A stretch of 64,000 nt of DNA from Terebella lapidaria (Eukaryota > Annelida > Polychaeta > Terebellida > Terebellidae): NCBI GenBank assembly GCA_949152475.1, contig OX424561.1:124001-188000 (forward strand). Reading direction: 5' to 3'. Below are positions 34,733-47,973 of this stretch, piece by piece. The notes below the pieces were generated by a model that worked only from the letters and a program-made list of their open reading frames with translations, made no database searches and was not told the DNA's origin. Numbering within the stretch: position 1 is the stretch's first letter; every line of letters begins with the position of its first letter. Position numbers and translations under genes: made by a program.

Positions 34733-34829
34733 CTATTCGCTTGTCATCAATGACTCTGGATGCTTCTATGAATGGTTTTAGTTCATCGTCTTCAAACCCG
34801 ATATTCATCCAACGGTCTCGCATTGTGTG
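34733..34829 (-). CDS. MARK: MARK exon 11b, mutually exclusive linker exon (distal copy)
   Basis: Encodes [20 protein letters not shown] then [12 protein letters not shown] plus one nucleotide. Its phases are the same as exon 11a but its length is 97 nt, one codon shorter. The ending DDKRI is closer to vertebrate MARK (DQKRI or DTKRI) than the ending of 11a, so 11b may be the ancestral or default exon; that is an inference. Acceptor TTACCAG, donor ATAG|GTAAAT. A C-rich stretch on the transcribed strand (34908-34944) lies about 80-115 nt upstream of its acceptor. Confidence 0.92.
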
Positions 34830-35501
34830 CTGGTAACAGCAGAAATATTTCTATGACAACAATGCAACACAGGAGGAGTCGGAGCAGTGAAGCAGATATT
34901 TATTTTATGGTGGGGCGGGGCGGGGCGGGGCAGCGGGGGGGTGCAGGAGGTTGCATGCGGTTACTGGACACTGGTCGGACACCGAGATGAGAGTCTGGGG
35001 CTGGTCAGCTAGACAGCTACAACTCAAACACTTGTCTCTAGTTCTAAACTCCCAGCAGAACAGGCCATCAACAGGTACGAACTTCTTCAGACAAAGCGTA
35101 AATACTACAATACATCACATGTATACAGTTACTGATTTGATCTCAGACTAGTGCCAGTTTGTAGCAGGCTTCCATATTTGACAAAACCATTAATTTTGCT
35201 ATCTGCTAAATACAGCAGATATAGGTCTTTTTATAATTTGATTATGTCTTCGAATATTTCATCGAGTATGAAATAAATCACTCAAGTTTTGAATGTGTCC
35301 GGTCTGTTTCCCTTCGCTGTTGGGAGTTTAGAACCCAGAGAACTATGATGTTAGAAAACCCAGCCACCGGACTGACAAAACAGTAAGGTAACAACAATAC
35401 ATAAACCAAACAGAAGTTCTAACGGAGAGTGTCGTCAGAGCCGGAGCACCGAGTCATGCAGGTGGCCGGCCAGGGGGCAAGGAGGCACACTGCTACTCTA
35501 C
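34830..35501. other. 672-nt intron between the mutually exclusive exons
   Basis: It contains a G-rich block on the plus strand (GGTGGGGCGGGGCGGGGCGG from 34909, then CAGCGGGGGGG), which is C-rich in the transcript and lies 80-115 nt upstream of the exon 11b acceptor. The rest is unique-looking. The next intron (35602-35944) also shows no repeats. Confidence 0.7.
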
Positions 35502-35601
35502 CTATTCTGAAAGAGTCAGCCATGTCGCGCAGGGGCTCAACAAAAGGCTTCAGCTCCTCATCCTCGAAGCCAATGTTCATCCATTTGTCTCGCATGATGC
35601 T
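35502..35601 (-). CDS. MARK: MARK exon 11a, mutually exclusive linker exon (proximal copy)
   Basis: Encodes [20 protein letters not shown] then VEPLRDMADSFRI plus one nucleotide: the end of the kinase domain and the linker to the UBA domain. Phase 0 in, phase 1 out, 100 nt. It matches exon 11b closely in the first 20 residues and differs in the linker that follows. Joining 11a to 11b would shift the frame and reach a TGA after 12 codons, so only one can be used per transcript. Acceptor CTGCAG, donor ATAG|GTAGAG. Confidence 0.92.
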
Positions 35602-35899
35602 CTGCAGCGGGGGGTGGAGATAAACAAACAACATACAGCATACACTATCAAACACTGCGTTCAGAACCAGGACATTTATTAACAGTTTGCTTGGGTCAGC
35701 AGGACGTGTCCAAGATGCCAGGATATCTCAACAATGCAATCCCGGACACAGGACGCACAAACCTGTGGGCGCAGCCTAAAGATAGACATGCTTATAACAA
35801 TGCAACAAGACAATAATATATTAAACAGGTCAACTCCTGGATACTCGTTTTCTCACCATTACATTATGCTATTTATTTCCAATAAACTGGATCTAATCA

Positions 35900-36139
<240 letters not shown>

Positions 36140-36180
36140 TCAGATTGCTAAAACAGTGGCAAGTCTGTTGAATAAAACCA

Positions 36181-38999
<2,819 letters not shown>

Positions 39000-39028
39000 T
39001 CAAAAAGCATCAACAGTGTAAAATAAGA

Positions 39029-41725
39029 TGTAAAGGAGACCTTGGGGCATTTCGATACACAATAGTTACCATGATTACAGGTGAACTGTCAATTAGTGAC
39101 AATTCCCAACTCCACCAAATTTAAGAAAATTTGCCCAAATGCTGAGAATGGTTACTGGAAAATATATATTTTAGATATTAGCCTTTTGTCCCATGACATT
39201 GAAAATATATATTATTTCTAGTATGTCCACAATTGATTCATTCCTAGGCTGTTAAGTCAATAATCATGACAATAAGCGAGATATTAGCCATTTTGTAATC
39301 TGACCTTGAAAATGAGGTCAAAGGTCAAGTTCAAGGTCATGAGAATATTTAGCATATATCATTTCCTCTATGCTCTCAATTGATTCCTAAGCGAGATATT
39401 AGCCATTTTGTTCTCTGACCTTGAAAATGAGGTCAAAGGTCAACAAATTCAAGGTCACGACAATATTCAGCATATATTATTTCCTATATGTCCACAATTG
39501 ATTTCTAATCTCTAATCTCAATATTAAGTAAGATATTTGGAAAAATGTGCCCCATTATAAAGCATACGAGAATTTAACATGGGAAAGTCCCATTTTTTAC
39601 GAATTTCAGAAAGATTTGATTGTAAACTTTAAGTTCACCCAACATATCCCTAAGACATGTTTGTCTACAGCCACAAGTCCGAAAATAATGTCCGTTTCAC
39701 TCTACGATGCACCGCTTCCAAGATATGGCCGGACATGTTTGTCTACAGCCACAAGCCCAAAAAATTTTCCGTTTCACTCTACGATGCACCGTTTCCGAGA
39801 TATGGCCGAAAATGAGAAATGCCGACTCATCAAAAAATTAGCCCAAAGGCTAAGATAGGTTACCGGACAATTTTGGTTTGGCCATGGCAGCATTGGCAGG
39901 TAACAGTCCTTGAGATTTACCAATCAAGGTTCGCAGTGTAAACATAAGACCTTGAAATTTACCAATCAAGGTCATCCGTGTGAACTTCGATGTCACCATC
40001 ACATGTATGTGTGCGGCATTTGATATTCTACATGTTTATAATACAAAGATATATCTGGGTGGAATCGTTTAGGCCGCTCAGGTCAATTTACACATTCCAA
40101 GTCAGACATTTGGCAGGTTCAAGTTCAAGGTCATCATTAGTTGTGCCATATATGTCTTCCTATATGTTCATAATGCAAACACGAGCTCTATCTGCAAGCA
40201 TTTCATCTATAGAGGCAATCTGGGCATTTTTTGACCCCAAAATGGCTGTTTTGACCTTTCAAGGTCATCCAAGGTCACCACACAAGTCGCCATATAAGAC
40301 TTCCCATTTGAAAGTGCCAATTTCTAAGCTCTATCTTCAAGCGTTCTATGAGTACAGTCCGGACAGCTCCCATTATGAAGGAAAAAAGTGCAGAAAATAT
40401 TCTAAGTCCAGAATTTTTTTCAAAGGGTGAAAATTTTTTTTTGCCTAGAATTGGCCCAAAATGGATAGTAATGTGATTTGGGGCGAAAAAATGTTTTTTT
40501 CGCCGACTCGTCAAAAATTCAAAATGGCCGCCACACAGAGATCGGCGATTCAAGGGCAACAAAACTTATACACGTCACAGAGGTATATAAGAAGAATCTT
40601 TTTAAACAAAAATCTCAAAACTGATCAGACAGTTTTTGAGAAAATACAGACCAGGTGCAAATTTGAGCATTTTTCGACCCAAAAATGGCTGTTTTGACCT
40701 TTCAAGGTCATCCAAGGTCAAATTCAAGGTCACCACACAAGTCGCCATACATGACTTCCCATTTGAAAGTGCCAATTTCTAAGCTCTATATTCAAGCGTT
40801 CTATGAGTACAGTCCGGACAGCTCCCATTATGAAGGAAAAAAGTGCCGAAAATTTTTTAAGTCCAACATTTTTTTCAAAGGGTGAAAAAAATTTTTTGCC
40901 CTAGAAATGGCCCAAAATGGATAGTAAGGCGATTTGGGGCGAAAAAAATTTTTTCGCCGACCCGCCAAAAATTCAAAATGGCCACCACACGGAAACCGGC
41001 GAATTTAGGGCAACCAAACTTATACATATCACAGAGGTATATGAGCGGAATCTTTTGAAACCAAAAACTCAAAACTGATCAGACAGTTTTTGAGAAAATG
41101 GCCGTCAAAGTCCAAAATGGAGCGTTTTTCGACAAAAACGGCCGCCATTTTGAAAAAAATGCGAAAATCAAAAAACAAAAAAATACCTCCTTCTCAAAAT
41201 ATTTTTAGGCATTTTTGTGCAAAATTTCAGAAAGATTCGATCGTTAACTTTAAAGATAAAAATGTTAACGCCGGACGGACGGACGGACGGACGGCTAGAC
41301 GGACGACGGACGCAACGCCATGCCAATAGGTTATCGGACCAAAGGTCCGATAACCTAAAAAAATTTGGCCCAGGGCCAAGTTCACCCAACATACCCCTAA
41401 TACATGTTTGTCTAGTGCAAGGAATCCGAAGATGAAGTCCGTTTCACTAGATACGACGCATCCTTTCCAAGATATACAGTTGGCCTCAAGGATGACACAC
41501 CAAAATAATTTTTGAACTGGATTTCCTTTCCGAGATTTATATGCAGTTGCCCTCAAGGATGACACACCCAAAATCATTTTTGAACTGGACCTCAGAGTCA
41601 GTTCCAAAATAATAATGGTTCATCTACATAATATGAGTGATGAAAATTATCTCAGAGATACGTCCAGGCATTCTTAGGTTCCTCAAGTGAAAGAAAACCC
41701 ATGAGGGCATTTCGGCGCCCTAACT
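39029..41725 (+). mobile_element. Family 2 HINE-like element split by two family 1 insertions
   Basis: The left part (39029-39118) matches the family 2 5' region (GACCTTGGGGCATTTCGATA). A family 1 remnant occupies about 39124-39620. Family 2 resumes at 39628-39834, is broken again by the complete family 1 copy 39835-41361, and finishes at 41362-41725 with CATTTCGGCGCCCTAACTAG. The borders of the first remnant are approximate. Confidence 0.6.
39835..41361 (+). mobile_element. Family 1 HINE-like element, complete copy
   Basis: Same organisation as the copy at 13682-15222: TTAGCCCAAAGGCTAA then GGTTACCGGA; two ~430-bp internal segments from about 40230 and 40670; a GGACGGACGG microsatellite at 41272-41290; and the hairpin GGTTATCGGACC-loop-GGTCCGATAACC with TAAAAA. 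It has no coding capacity. Confidence 0.82.
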
Positions 41726-42456
<731 letters not shown>

Positions 42457-42582
42457 TCAAAAAGACGTATAAAACGATGGGAAAACCTGCAGCCCATCGA
42501 AAAACAATATTTTGCATATTGTGTAAATCTCAGAAACAAACTAAGTAATTAGTTTTAGTTTGGCTACAAAAGCTTCGCTTAC

Positions 42583-42639
42583 CTTTAAGTCTCTATGTAC
42601 AATATGTTTTTGGTGACAATACTGAACTGCCGAAACTAT
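42583..42639 (-). CDS. MARK: MARK exon 7, catalytic loop (HRD)
   Basis: Encodes the 19 residues IVSAVQYCHQKHIVHRDLK. The HRD motif is at residues 175-177 and D177 is the catalytic base. Phase 0 at both ends. Acceptor TTTGCAG, donor AAG|GTAAGC. Only 132 nt separate it from exon 8, the shortest intron in the window. Confidence 0.97.
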
Positions 42640-43131
42640 CTGCAAAACAAACATGTTAATGGACATGAGTAGAAGAAAGAAACCTGACTGTTGTTAGGCC
42701 ACGTTGTTTTTATTAATAGGTTTACGGTCCCGCCAACCCCGTTTTCTGCCAACACTGCCCCCCCCCCCCCCCCCTCCCCAAAAAAATGAAAATCACTTTT
42801 TTCATGCATTTCATCCCCTCCGACCCCCTGAAAATTAGATTTTTTTTTGTTAATTCCATAAAAAGCTTCAAATGCTGTATTTTCTTGATAAAATGGTCCA
42901 CCAGCCTCGGGATCATACAATTCAATATGAAACAAACATCAGTTTTATATGTTAAAGTCCACATATGACGGCTATGTGAAGTCTACATGTACACAGCACA
43001 AGAAATATAGGGCTAAATACTTAATTTTGGAGGATTTTTTTCCCCCCTCCGAGCTACGTTTGGAGCATTTTTTTCCTGTTATAAAACTTCAGAATAGAAG
43101 AAAAGTAGAAATAACTTTTTCATCTTTTTTT
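42640..43131. other. Intron sequence with a poly-C run
   Basis: A run of C at about 42760-42775 and several T-runs. Nothing else recognised. Confidence 0.5.
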
Positions 43132-43529
43132 TAGGGCCGTCACGGGTACCCGGTTAGCTGTGAACGGGGCGGGTAGCAGAACTACCCGGGTAGAAAATTC
43201 CACTCCGGGTACCCGAATACTACCGCCGGCAAGTGCATGTCCAATAATCCGTTGCTGAAATGCATCATGAGCCTAATTTCGGCTTGCGTCCATGTTTCGC
43301 AATCTCTTTCCTCGGAATTTCCCCATGAAATTGAAAGTGAGGCACTCTAGATTCTATATATAGACATGGACACGACGTCACAAGTTTGTTAGCGAATGAG
43401 TGAACGCGAAAGTGTTCGGAAATAATGGCGCCGGCCCGCGCAGATTTTGCCGGCAATGCGATCGATCTCGGAGGGTTTATTGCAACAAAAATCAAAAGTT
43501 CTAAAATAACTTTTATTTTTATACTATGC

Positions 43530-43728
43530 ATACTTACCTCTGACTCTGGGGTCGTGTAATTGGCGAGCCCTCATTCGCCAACCACACATGAAATATGGGT
43601 GAAAAAGCTAAACGAAAGTTAGCCGGTCCGTTTAGACCCTGCGTTAGTAATGGTAGTTACCTGAGCAGTTCACCCTCCGTGTGGTAGCATAATCGTGCCG
43701 GTCCACTGCCTCCCAGTTCACTTTTGTT
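43530..43728. repeat. DIRS-like inverted terminal repeat, left arm
   Basis: 199 bp from ATACTTACCTCTGACTCTGG to CCCAGTTCACTTTTGTT. It is the exact inverse complement of 47775-47973 as far as I could read, with no length difference. The 41 bases outside it (43489-43529) are unique to this end. Confidence 0.93.
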
Positions 43729-43811
43729 GAGTTGCAACACTTGATCACTGAAGGTTATCTTCTGAAAAGACAAGAAGATAATCAGCGGGGAGGAGGGTGG
43801 GACCATCCAAC

Positions 43812-43902
43812 GTCAGAGGTAAGTATGCATAGTATAAAAATAAAAGTTATTTTAGAACTTTTGATTTGTTATGCTAAGCGATACTTACCTCTGACTCTGG
43901 GG
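43812..43902. repeat. DIRS-like internal complementary region
   Basis: Bases 43812-43867 are the inverse complement of the extreme left end 43489-43544 (56 bp). Bases 43864-43902 are the inverse complement of the extreme right end 47952-47990 (39 bp). The two parts share ATTT (43864-43867), which equals the AAAT present at both element ends. In DIRS-1 models this region templates closing of the circular DNA intermediate. Confidence 0.92.
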
Positions 43903-44175
43903 AATGGCCTGCCGGTGGTGGGCCCCTCAGAGAGAAAGTACGCCTTGCACAAGATCATCCCCTGAAAGTAGAAGGATGAGAACTATGCATAATACCAGTG
44001 ACTATAATTACTGTATAAAGGATAAGGAACCCGCTCCTTTCCTATAGTAATTATAATACTAATTAACCACAGAGTAGCTCGGAAGTTAATAGTATACTGA
44101 GAGATACTTTGTAATCCAGAAGAATCTGAGATTACATACCTGTCGTCGAGTCCCTTGTGAGGCGATGAGCCGTAG

Positions 44176-45222
44176 CTAGGTGTTGAGACGGCGCTCCCCC
44201 CCCGGACTCTTGGCAGAAGAAGCAGTGGGTTGCACGATGACTTGTGCTGCGACGATGGGTCCCAGATGATAGAGGTCATCCGCGAGGAGCGATACATCGC
44301 GCAGGTAAAATGAGGAAAACGTAGAGTGAGATCTCCAAGTGGCTGCCTTCATGAGATCCTGAAGTGACATGTTGTGTGCAAACGACCAGGAAGTGGAGAT
44401 GGCGCGAACCTCGTGAGCCGTACGACCGTAGAGCTGATGTAGGTCCCGACGATCCTTACTGTAAGCACGTGTAACAACAGCCTTGATCCAAAGCGAGATC
44501 GTGTTCTTGGAGACCTGTCCTCTCGATGCCGAAAACGGGAGAAAGAGGTGAGATTCCCTTGGTCGTGAAGGCTTAGTCCTCTTCAGATACAACCGTAACG
44601 CACGCACCGGACACAGGGACAGATCCCCACAGTCAGTCGCCAACTGAGATAAGGCAGGGACAGAGAACGTTCGCATCCCAGCCGCCAGGGCAGAAGGAGT
44701 TTCGGTCTTGGCAAGAAACCCCAGATGGTACTGGAGGGTAACAGAAGACCAATCTTCCGGGTGTAAGACCTCCGCAGACAGTCCCTGAAGCTCACTGACC
44801 CGCTTCGCGGAAGCAAGGGCCAACAGGAACACAGTCTTGTGCGTGAGAAAACGAAGCTCCGCTTCCTCGAGAGGCTCATATGGAGATTCATTGAGGCTAC
44901 AAAGGACCAATGACAAGTCCCATTTTGGTGCGCGGGAGACCGGAGGCAAATCCTGGGCGAAGGACTTGAACAGGGCCGAAATCTCCCGTGATGTAGAAAT
45001 GTCCAAACCGTGAGAAGCTAGCACATTAGACAATGCCGCACGGTATCCCTTGACAGTAGTAAGCGCCCTCTTGCGCTTGTCTCTCAACCAGACAAAGAAG
45101 TCCGCTACCGTAGGGAGAGGGGGACGGCGTGGATCAACTTGCCGTCGACCACACCAAGAAGAGAAGACTCTCCACTTGGCTTGATATAATCGCTCTGAGG
45201 ATGACCGAACTGTTCTGGACAT
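44176..45222 (-). CDS. Tyrosine recombinase of the DIRS-like element
   Basis: A 348-residue protein (the frame is open further upstream, through RKAGFSKNAAKR). Tyrosine recombinases cut and rejoin DNA through a covalent phosphotyrosine; in DIRS elements they integrate the circular DNA. All expected catalytic residues are visible: R141 (ASAKRVSEL), H270 and R273 (HEVR), W296 (ATWRSHSTF) and Y306 (SSFYLRD). The N-terminal SSSERLYQAKWRVFSSWC looks like the SAM-like core-binding domain of DIRS recombinases. No stop or frameshift interrupts it, so it may be active. It overlaps the end of the gag frame by 89 nt in another frame. Confidence 0.9.
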   Translation of the reverse strand: MSRTVRSSSERLYQAKWRVFSSWCGRRQVDPRRPPLPTVADFFVWLRDKRKRALTTVKGYRAALSNVLASHGLDISTSREISALFKSFAQDLPPVSRAPKWDLSLVLCSLNESPYEPLEEAELRFLTHKTVFLLALASAKRVSELQGLSAEVLHPEDWSSVTLQYHLGFLAKTETPSALAAGMRTFSVPALSQLATDCGDLSLCPVRALRLYLKRTKPSRPRESHLFLPFSASRGQVSKNTISLWIKAVVTRAYSKDRRDLHQLYGRTAHEVRAISTSWSFAHNMSLQDLMKAATWRSHSTFSSFYLRDVSLLADDLYHLGPIVAAQVIVQPTASSAKSPGGERRLNT

Positions 45223-46585
45223 CCGCTTGGCAGCGTTCTTCGAAAAGCCAGCCTTTCTGAATGAACGCCCCTTTAGAAAACTGAGACGACTGAGACTGCT
45301 GTTTCGACTCCGTGGCCTTGACCTTCGGGATCTTGAACGACGAGGAAGAGGATGCCGCAGGCTTCTTCTCCTGGCGTTCCACCAATTTAACTAAGTTAAA
45401 TTTGCTGAGAAGGTCCGCTTCCTGGGCAACCGCCTGGCCTGCCTTGGCCAGGACATCCGGGTCAAAGAGGCGAGGACCAAAGACCGAGGACGTGCGTAAC
45501 TTGGACTTGAAGGCGTCCGACAGCTTGGAGGTAGATCTCTTGAGAAAGGCGTCCCGTCGCCTGAGAACGACGTTGGCCCACTCCACGTGCGACTCCTTCG
45601 TAATCTGTCCCACACACTTGTAAACGGAGGAAAGAGTCCTCTTGATGCGCAGCAACTCCGACACCGGTACTTGAACAGTGGCATCCGTGTCCAAATCGGC
45701 GTCCGCTGGAACCGAACCGGGGGCCAGACGGTCGACCTGCACGCTGAGGAGGCCCGAGAGCCAGTCGAGGGTGTTGGCAACCAGTTGTACCCGACGCGGG
45801 TAAGATTCCCAGGTCTTGAGATCTGAGTCCGAAAGTGTAGCGGTAACACTCGAGGACTTGAGCCCAGGGGCGATGACTGACAGGTCGTCATTCACCGCCG
45901 CTGCCTCCAGAGTGCTACCGCAATCCGTAGACTGGTAGTGCTTTAATTGTCCTTGGAAGCACGAGGCGAACTTGCCAGCTCGTAGGGGCTGTCCATTGAC
46001 TGGGACGATCTTCTCTTCCACTAGAGTCCGTACTGACAAGATACCCTCGGACCACGGGAAGCGCACGTCCGGCTCCGGCTGCTGACGGGCGTGGAGCACA
46101 CGCTCACCCACCGACGTATAAGAAGTCCCCTTGGCTACAGGTAGCTCAATCTCGTCAGGGAAGGCCTCCTGAACCCAAACGCGGACCTGGGCAAAGGTGT
46201 CGTCGTCAGACTTGGAGGAGGAAGGCTTGGAGGTACCGGCCGTAGCTGAGGAGTCGGCAGACCTAGCCGGGCTAGCCACCCGCGGCTTCTTGACTGGAGG
46301 TTCATCCGAGATCTGGTCTGCCGGGGGGGGAGGCAACGAGACTGGAGGCTCCAAAACAGCAACAGAGGACGACCCGGCCGCGTGTTGCTCACCTTCAGAC
46401 CTAGGGGCGTGGTCTGAAGCGGGACGCTTGGGCTCCCTCACACGGTCGTAGTCCGAGCGTGAACTTTTCTCTCCACGGCTACCGTGAGAATCCCTGGAGG
46501 AGTAGTCCCTGCGGTCCGCACGCTCCCGACGGTAGTAGTAGTCCCTATCGTCACGAGAACGGCCGGAACGGTAGTAACGATCCAA
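45134..46585 (-). CDS. DIRS-like gag, C-terminal part (after a frame change)
   Basis: This frame is open from a TGA near 46735 and carries an Arg/Tyr/Asp-rich segment (DRYYRSGRSRDDRDYYYRRE), a Ser/Pro-rich region and a globular part (LSDAFKSKLRTSSVFGPRLF, DPDVLAKAGQAVAQEADLLS) that resembles the C-terminal region of DIRS gag proteins. A one-base frame change near 46.73 kb separates it from the N-terminal part, from either a mutation or a frameshift site. The last codons (after KGAFIQKGWLFEE) overlap the recombinase start and are probably not meaningful. In complete DIRS elements RT-RNase H would follow here. Confidence 0.7.
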   Translation of the reverse strand: MDRYYRSGRSRDDRDYYYRRERADRRDYSSRDSHGSRGEKSSRSDYDRVREPKRPASDHAPRSEGEQHAAGSSSVAVLEPPVSLPPPPADQISDEPPVKKPRVASPARSADSSATAGTSKPSSSKSDDDTFAQVRVWVQEAFPDEIELPVAKGTSYTSVGERVLHARQQPEPDVRFPWSEGILSVRTLVEEKIVPVNGQPLRAGKFASCFQGQLKHYQSTDCGSTLEAAAVNDDLSVIAPGLKSSSVTATLSDSDLKTWESYPRRVQLVANTLDWLSGLLSVQVDRLAPGSVPADADLDTDATVQVPVSELLRIKRTLSSVYKCVGQITKESHVEWANVVLRRRDAFLKRSTSKLSDAFKSKLRTSSVFGPRLFDPDVLAKAGQAVAQEADLLSKFNLVKLVERQEKKPAASSSSSFKIPKVKATESKQQSQSSQFSKGAFIQKGWLFEERCQADVQNSSVILRAIISSQVESLLFLVWSTAS

Positions 46586-47688
46586 CTCTTCATGGTAAGA
46601 ACGGTCAAAGTCATATTCACGACGATGATCATAAACCCAATCACGGAACCGATCCGCGCGGCTGGAGGACGGACGATCCCAATCGCCGGAACCGGTTGAT
46701 CCACAGGCCGAGCTGGACGGTGGCGGCGGTCAGGCGAGGACGGGCGGCCCACCGCTGGAAGAACACTATCCGCCGTGGCTGTTGACCCGCGGTGCGAATC
46801 TCCACTGGAGGAAGACGACCGGCTGTCCGCGCGTCGACTGACGGACGGTGGAAGATCGCGGGGCAGAACACTGGGCTGAGAAACCCCCGGGCTGGCCACC
46901 GGTGGCTGCTGATCACGGTCACGGTCGGGTAAGCACCCTCGCGGCACCGCTGCGGCTGGAGAAGAGGTACCCTGGGCTGAAGAGGCGTCACGGTGCTGAA
47001 CACGGCCCGGGCTACCAGCGAGAGACTTGTCCACCACAAGCACATCAACAGGGCCGTCGGAGAGCTGGACGGTGGAGTAGTCGGGGGGGCCACACTTGGC
47101 ACGACCGACGGGGCCCCTGCCTTCACCTGACTGTTCCTCCGAGACCGACTCGCCGGTCTCGGCAGCCTGGGAACGGGAATCCACCGTGGCCGAGTCAACT
47201 GGCTCCGAGAAGATCGGGTCCAACGAAGGCAAACCCCAGGAACACGAAGGCTGGTCAGCTGGACTGTGGCTCGGGGGGTTGCCGCCGACGAACGGGTCAC
47301 CAGAGAGAAGCGGCGTCGGAACTTCATCCACCGTGGGGGTGGCCGGTGTCGCAACTCCTTTCCCAACCAGGGACGACAACATCGCCGACATGGACGCAAT
47401 GGAAGTCTGCAAATTCCCAACCGTCTGTTCGAGGGAATCAAGACGAGAGGAGGAAGAGGAATCCAGAGATCGTCGATCAGCAGAACGCGACCTCTTCTTC
47501 TCCCTGTCGATCCTACGCTGATCTATCCTGTCGAATCTGTCATCGGGCCAAGATTCGCAGATCTGACAGCGCTGAGACGCACAGCAAACAAACGGTCTGC
47601 AAGACGGACAGCGATCGTGAGGATCGAGATCGAGAGGAACCAAGAAGTGTCCACACTTGGTACATCTCCTGACAGAAGACGATTCCAT
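46438..47688 (-). CDS. DIRS-like gag, N-terminal part with zinc finger
   Basis: The frame starts at ATG 47688 (MESSSVRRCTKCGHFL). The first 50 residues hold cysteine pairs (CTKC, CPSC, CCASQRCQIC) with a DPHDRC segment, which fits the N-terminal zinc-binding region of DIRS gag proteins. Next come a basic Arg/Ser segment and a predicted coiled coil near residues 85-110 (LDSLEQTVGNLQTSIASMSA). From about 46730 onward this frame looks like out-of-frame sequence, and the reading continues in the frame of the next entry. Function is inferred from position and motifs. Confidence 0.7.
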   Translation of the reverse strand: MESSSVRRCTKCGHFLVPLDLDPHDRCPSCRPFVCCASQRCQICESWPDDRFDRIDQRRIDREKKRSRSADRRSLDSSSSSRLDSLEQTVGNLQTSIASMSAMLSSLVGKGVATPATPTVDEVPTPLLSGDPFVGGNPPSHSPADQPSCSWGLPSLDPIFSEPVDSATVDSRSQAAETGESVSEEQSGEGRGPVGRAKCGPPDYSTVQLSDGPVDVLVVDKSLAGSPGRVQHRDASSAQGTSSPAAAVPRGCLPDRDRDQQPPVASPGVSQPSVLPRDLPPSVSRRADSRSSSSSGDSHRGSTATADSVLPAVGRPSSPDRRHRPARPVDQPVPAIGIVRPPAARIGSVIGFMIIVVNMTLTVLTMKSWIVTTVPAVLVTIGTTTTVGSVRTAGTTPPGILTVAVERKVHARTTTV

Positions 47689-47774
47689 CGTAGAAACAGC
47701 TAAGTTCCAAAATCCAAACTTCAAAGGGGCAATCGCGAGCGACGCAAAGTTGTTGTTGACAGGAGCTCGCCAAA

Positions 47775-47973
47775 AACAAAAGTGAACTGGGAGGCAGTGG
47801 ACCGGCACGATTATGCTACCACACGGAGGGTGAACTGCTCAGGTAACTACCATTACTAACGCAGGGTCTAAACGGACCGGCTAACTTTCGTTTAGCTTTT
47901 TCACCCATATTTCATGTGTGGTTGGCGAATGAGGGCTCGCCAATTACACGACCCCAGAGTCAGAGGTAAGTAT
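47775..47973. repeat. DIRS-like inverted terminal repeat, right arm
   Basis: Inverse complement of 43530-43728. The 17 bases outside it, up to 47990 (CGCTTAGCATAACAAAT), are unique to this end and are repeated in the internal complementary region. Confidence 0.93.

Noticed and set aside
34733..35601. Exons 11a and 11b as an assembly duplication
   Set aside because: They differ at many bases and in length by one codon, while both keep open frames and good splice sites.
46197..47703. Plus-strand open frames opposite the DIRS-like gag
   Set aside because: Shadows of the GC-rich gag on the other strand. They have no recognisable domains.
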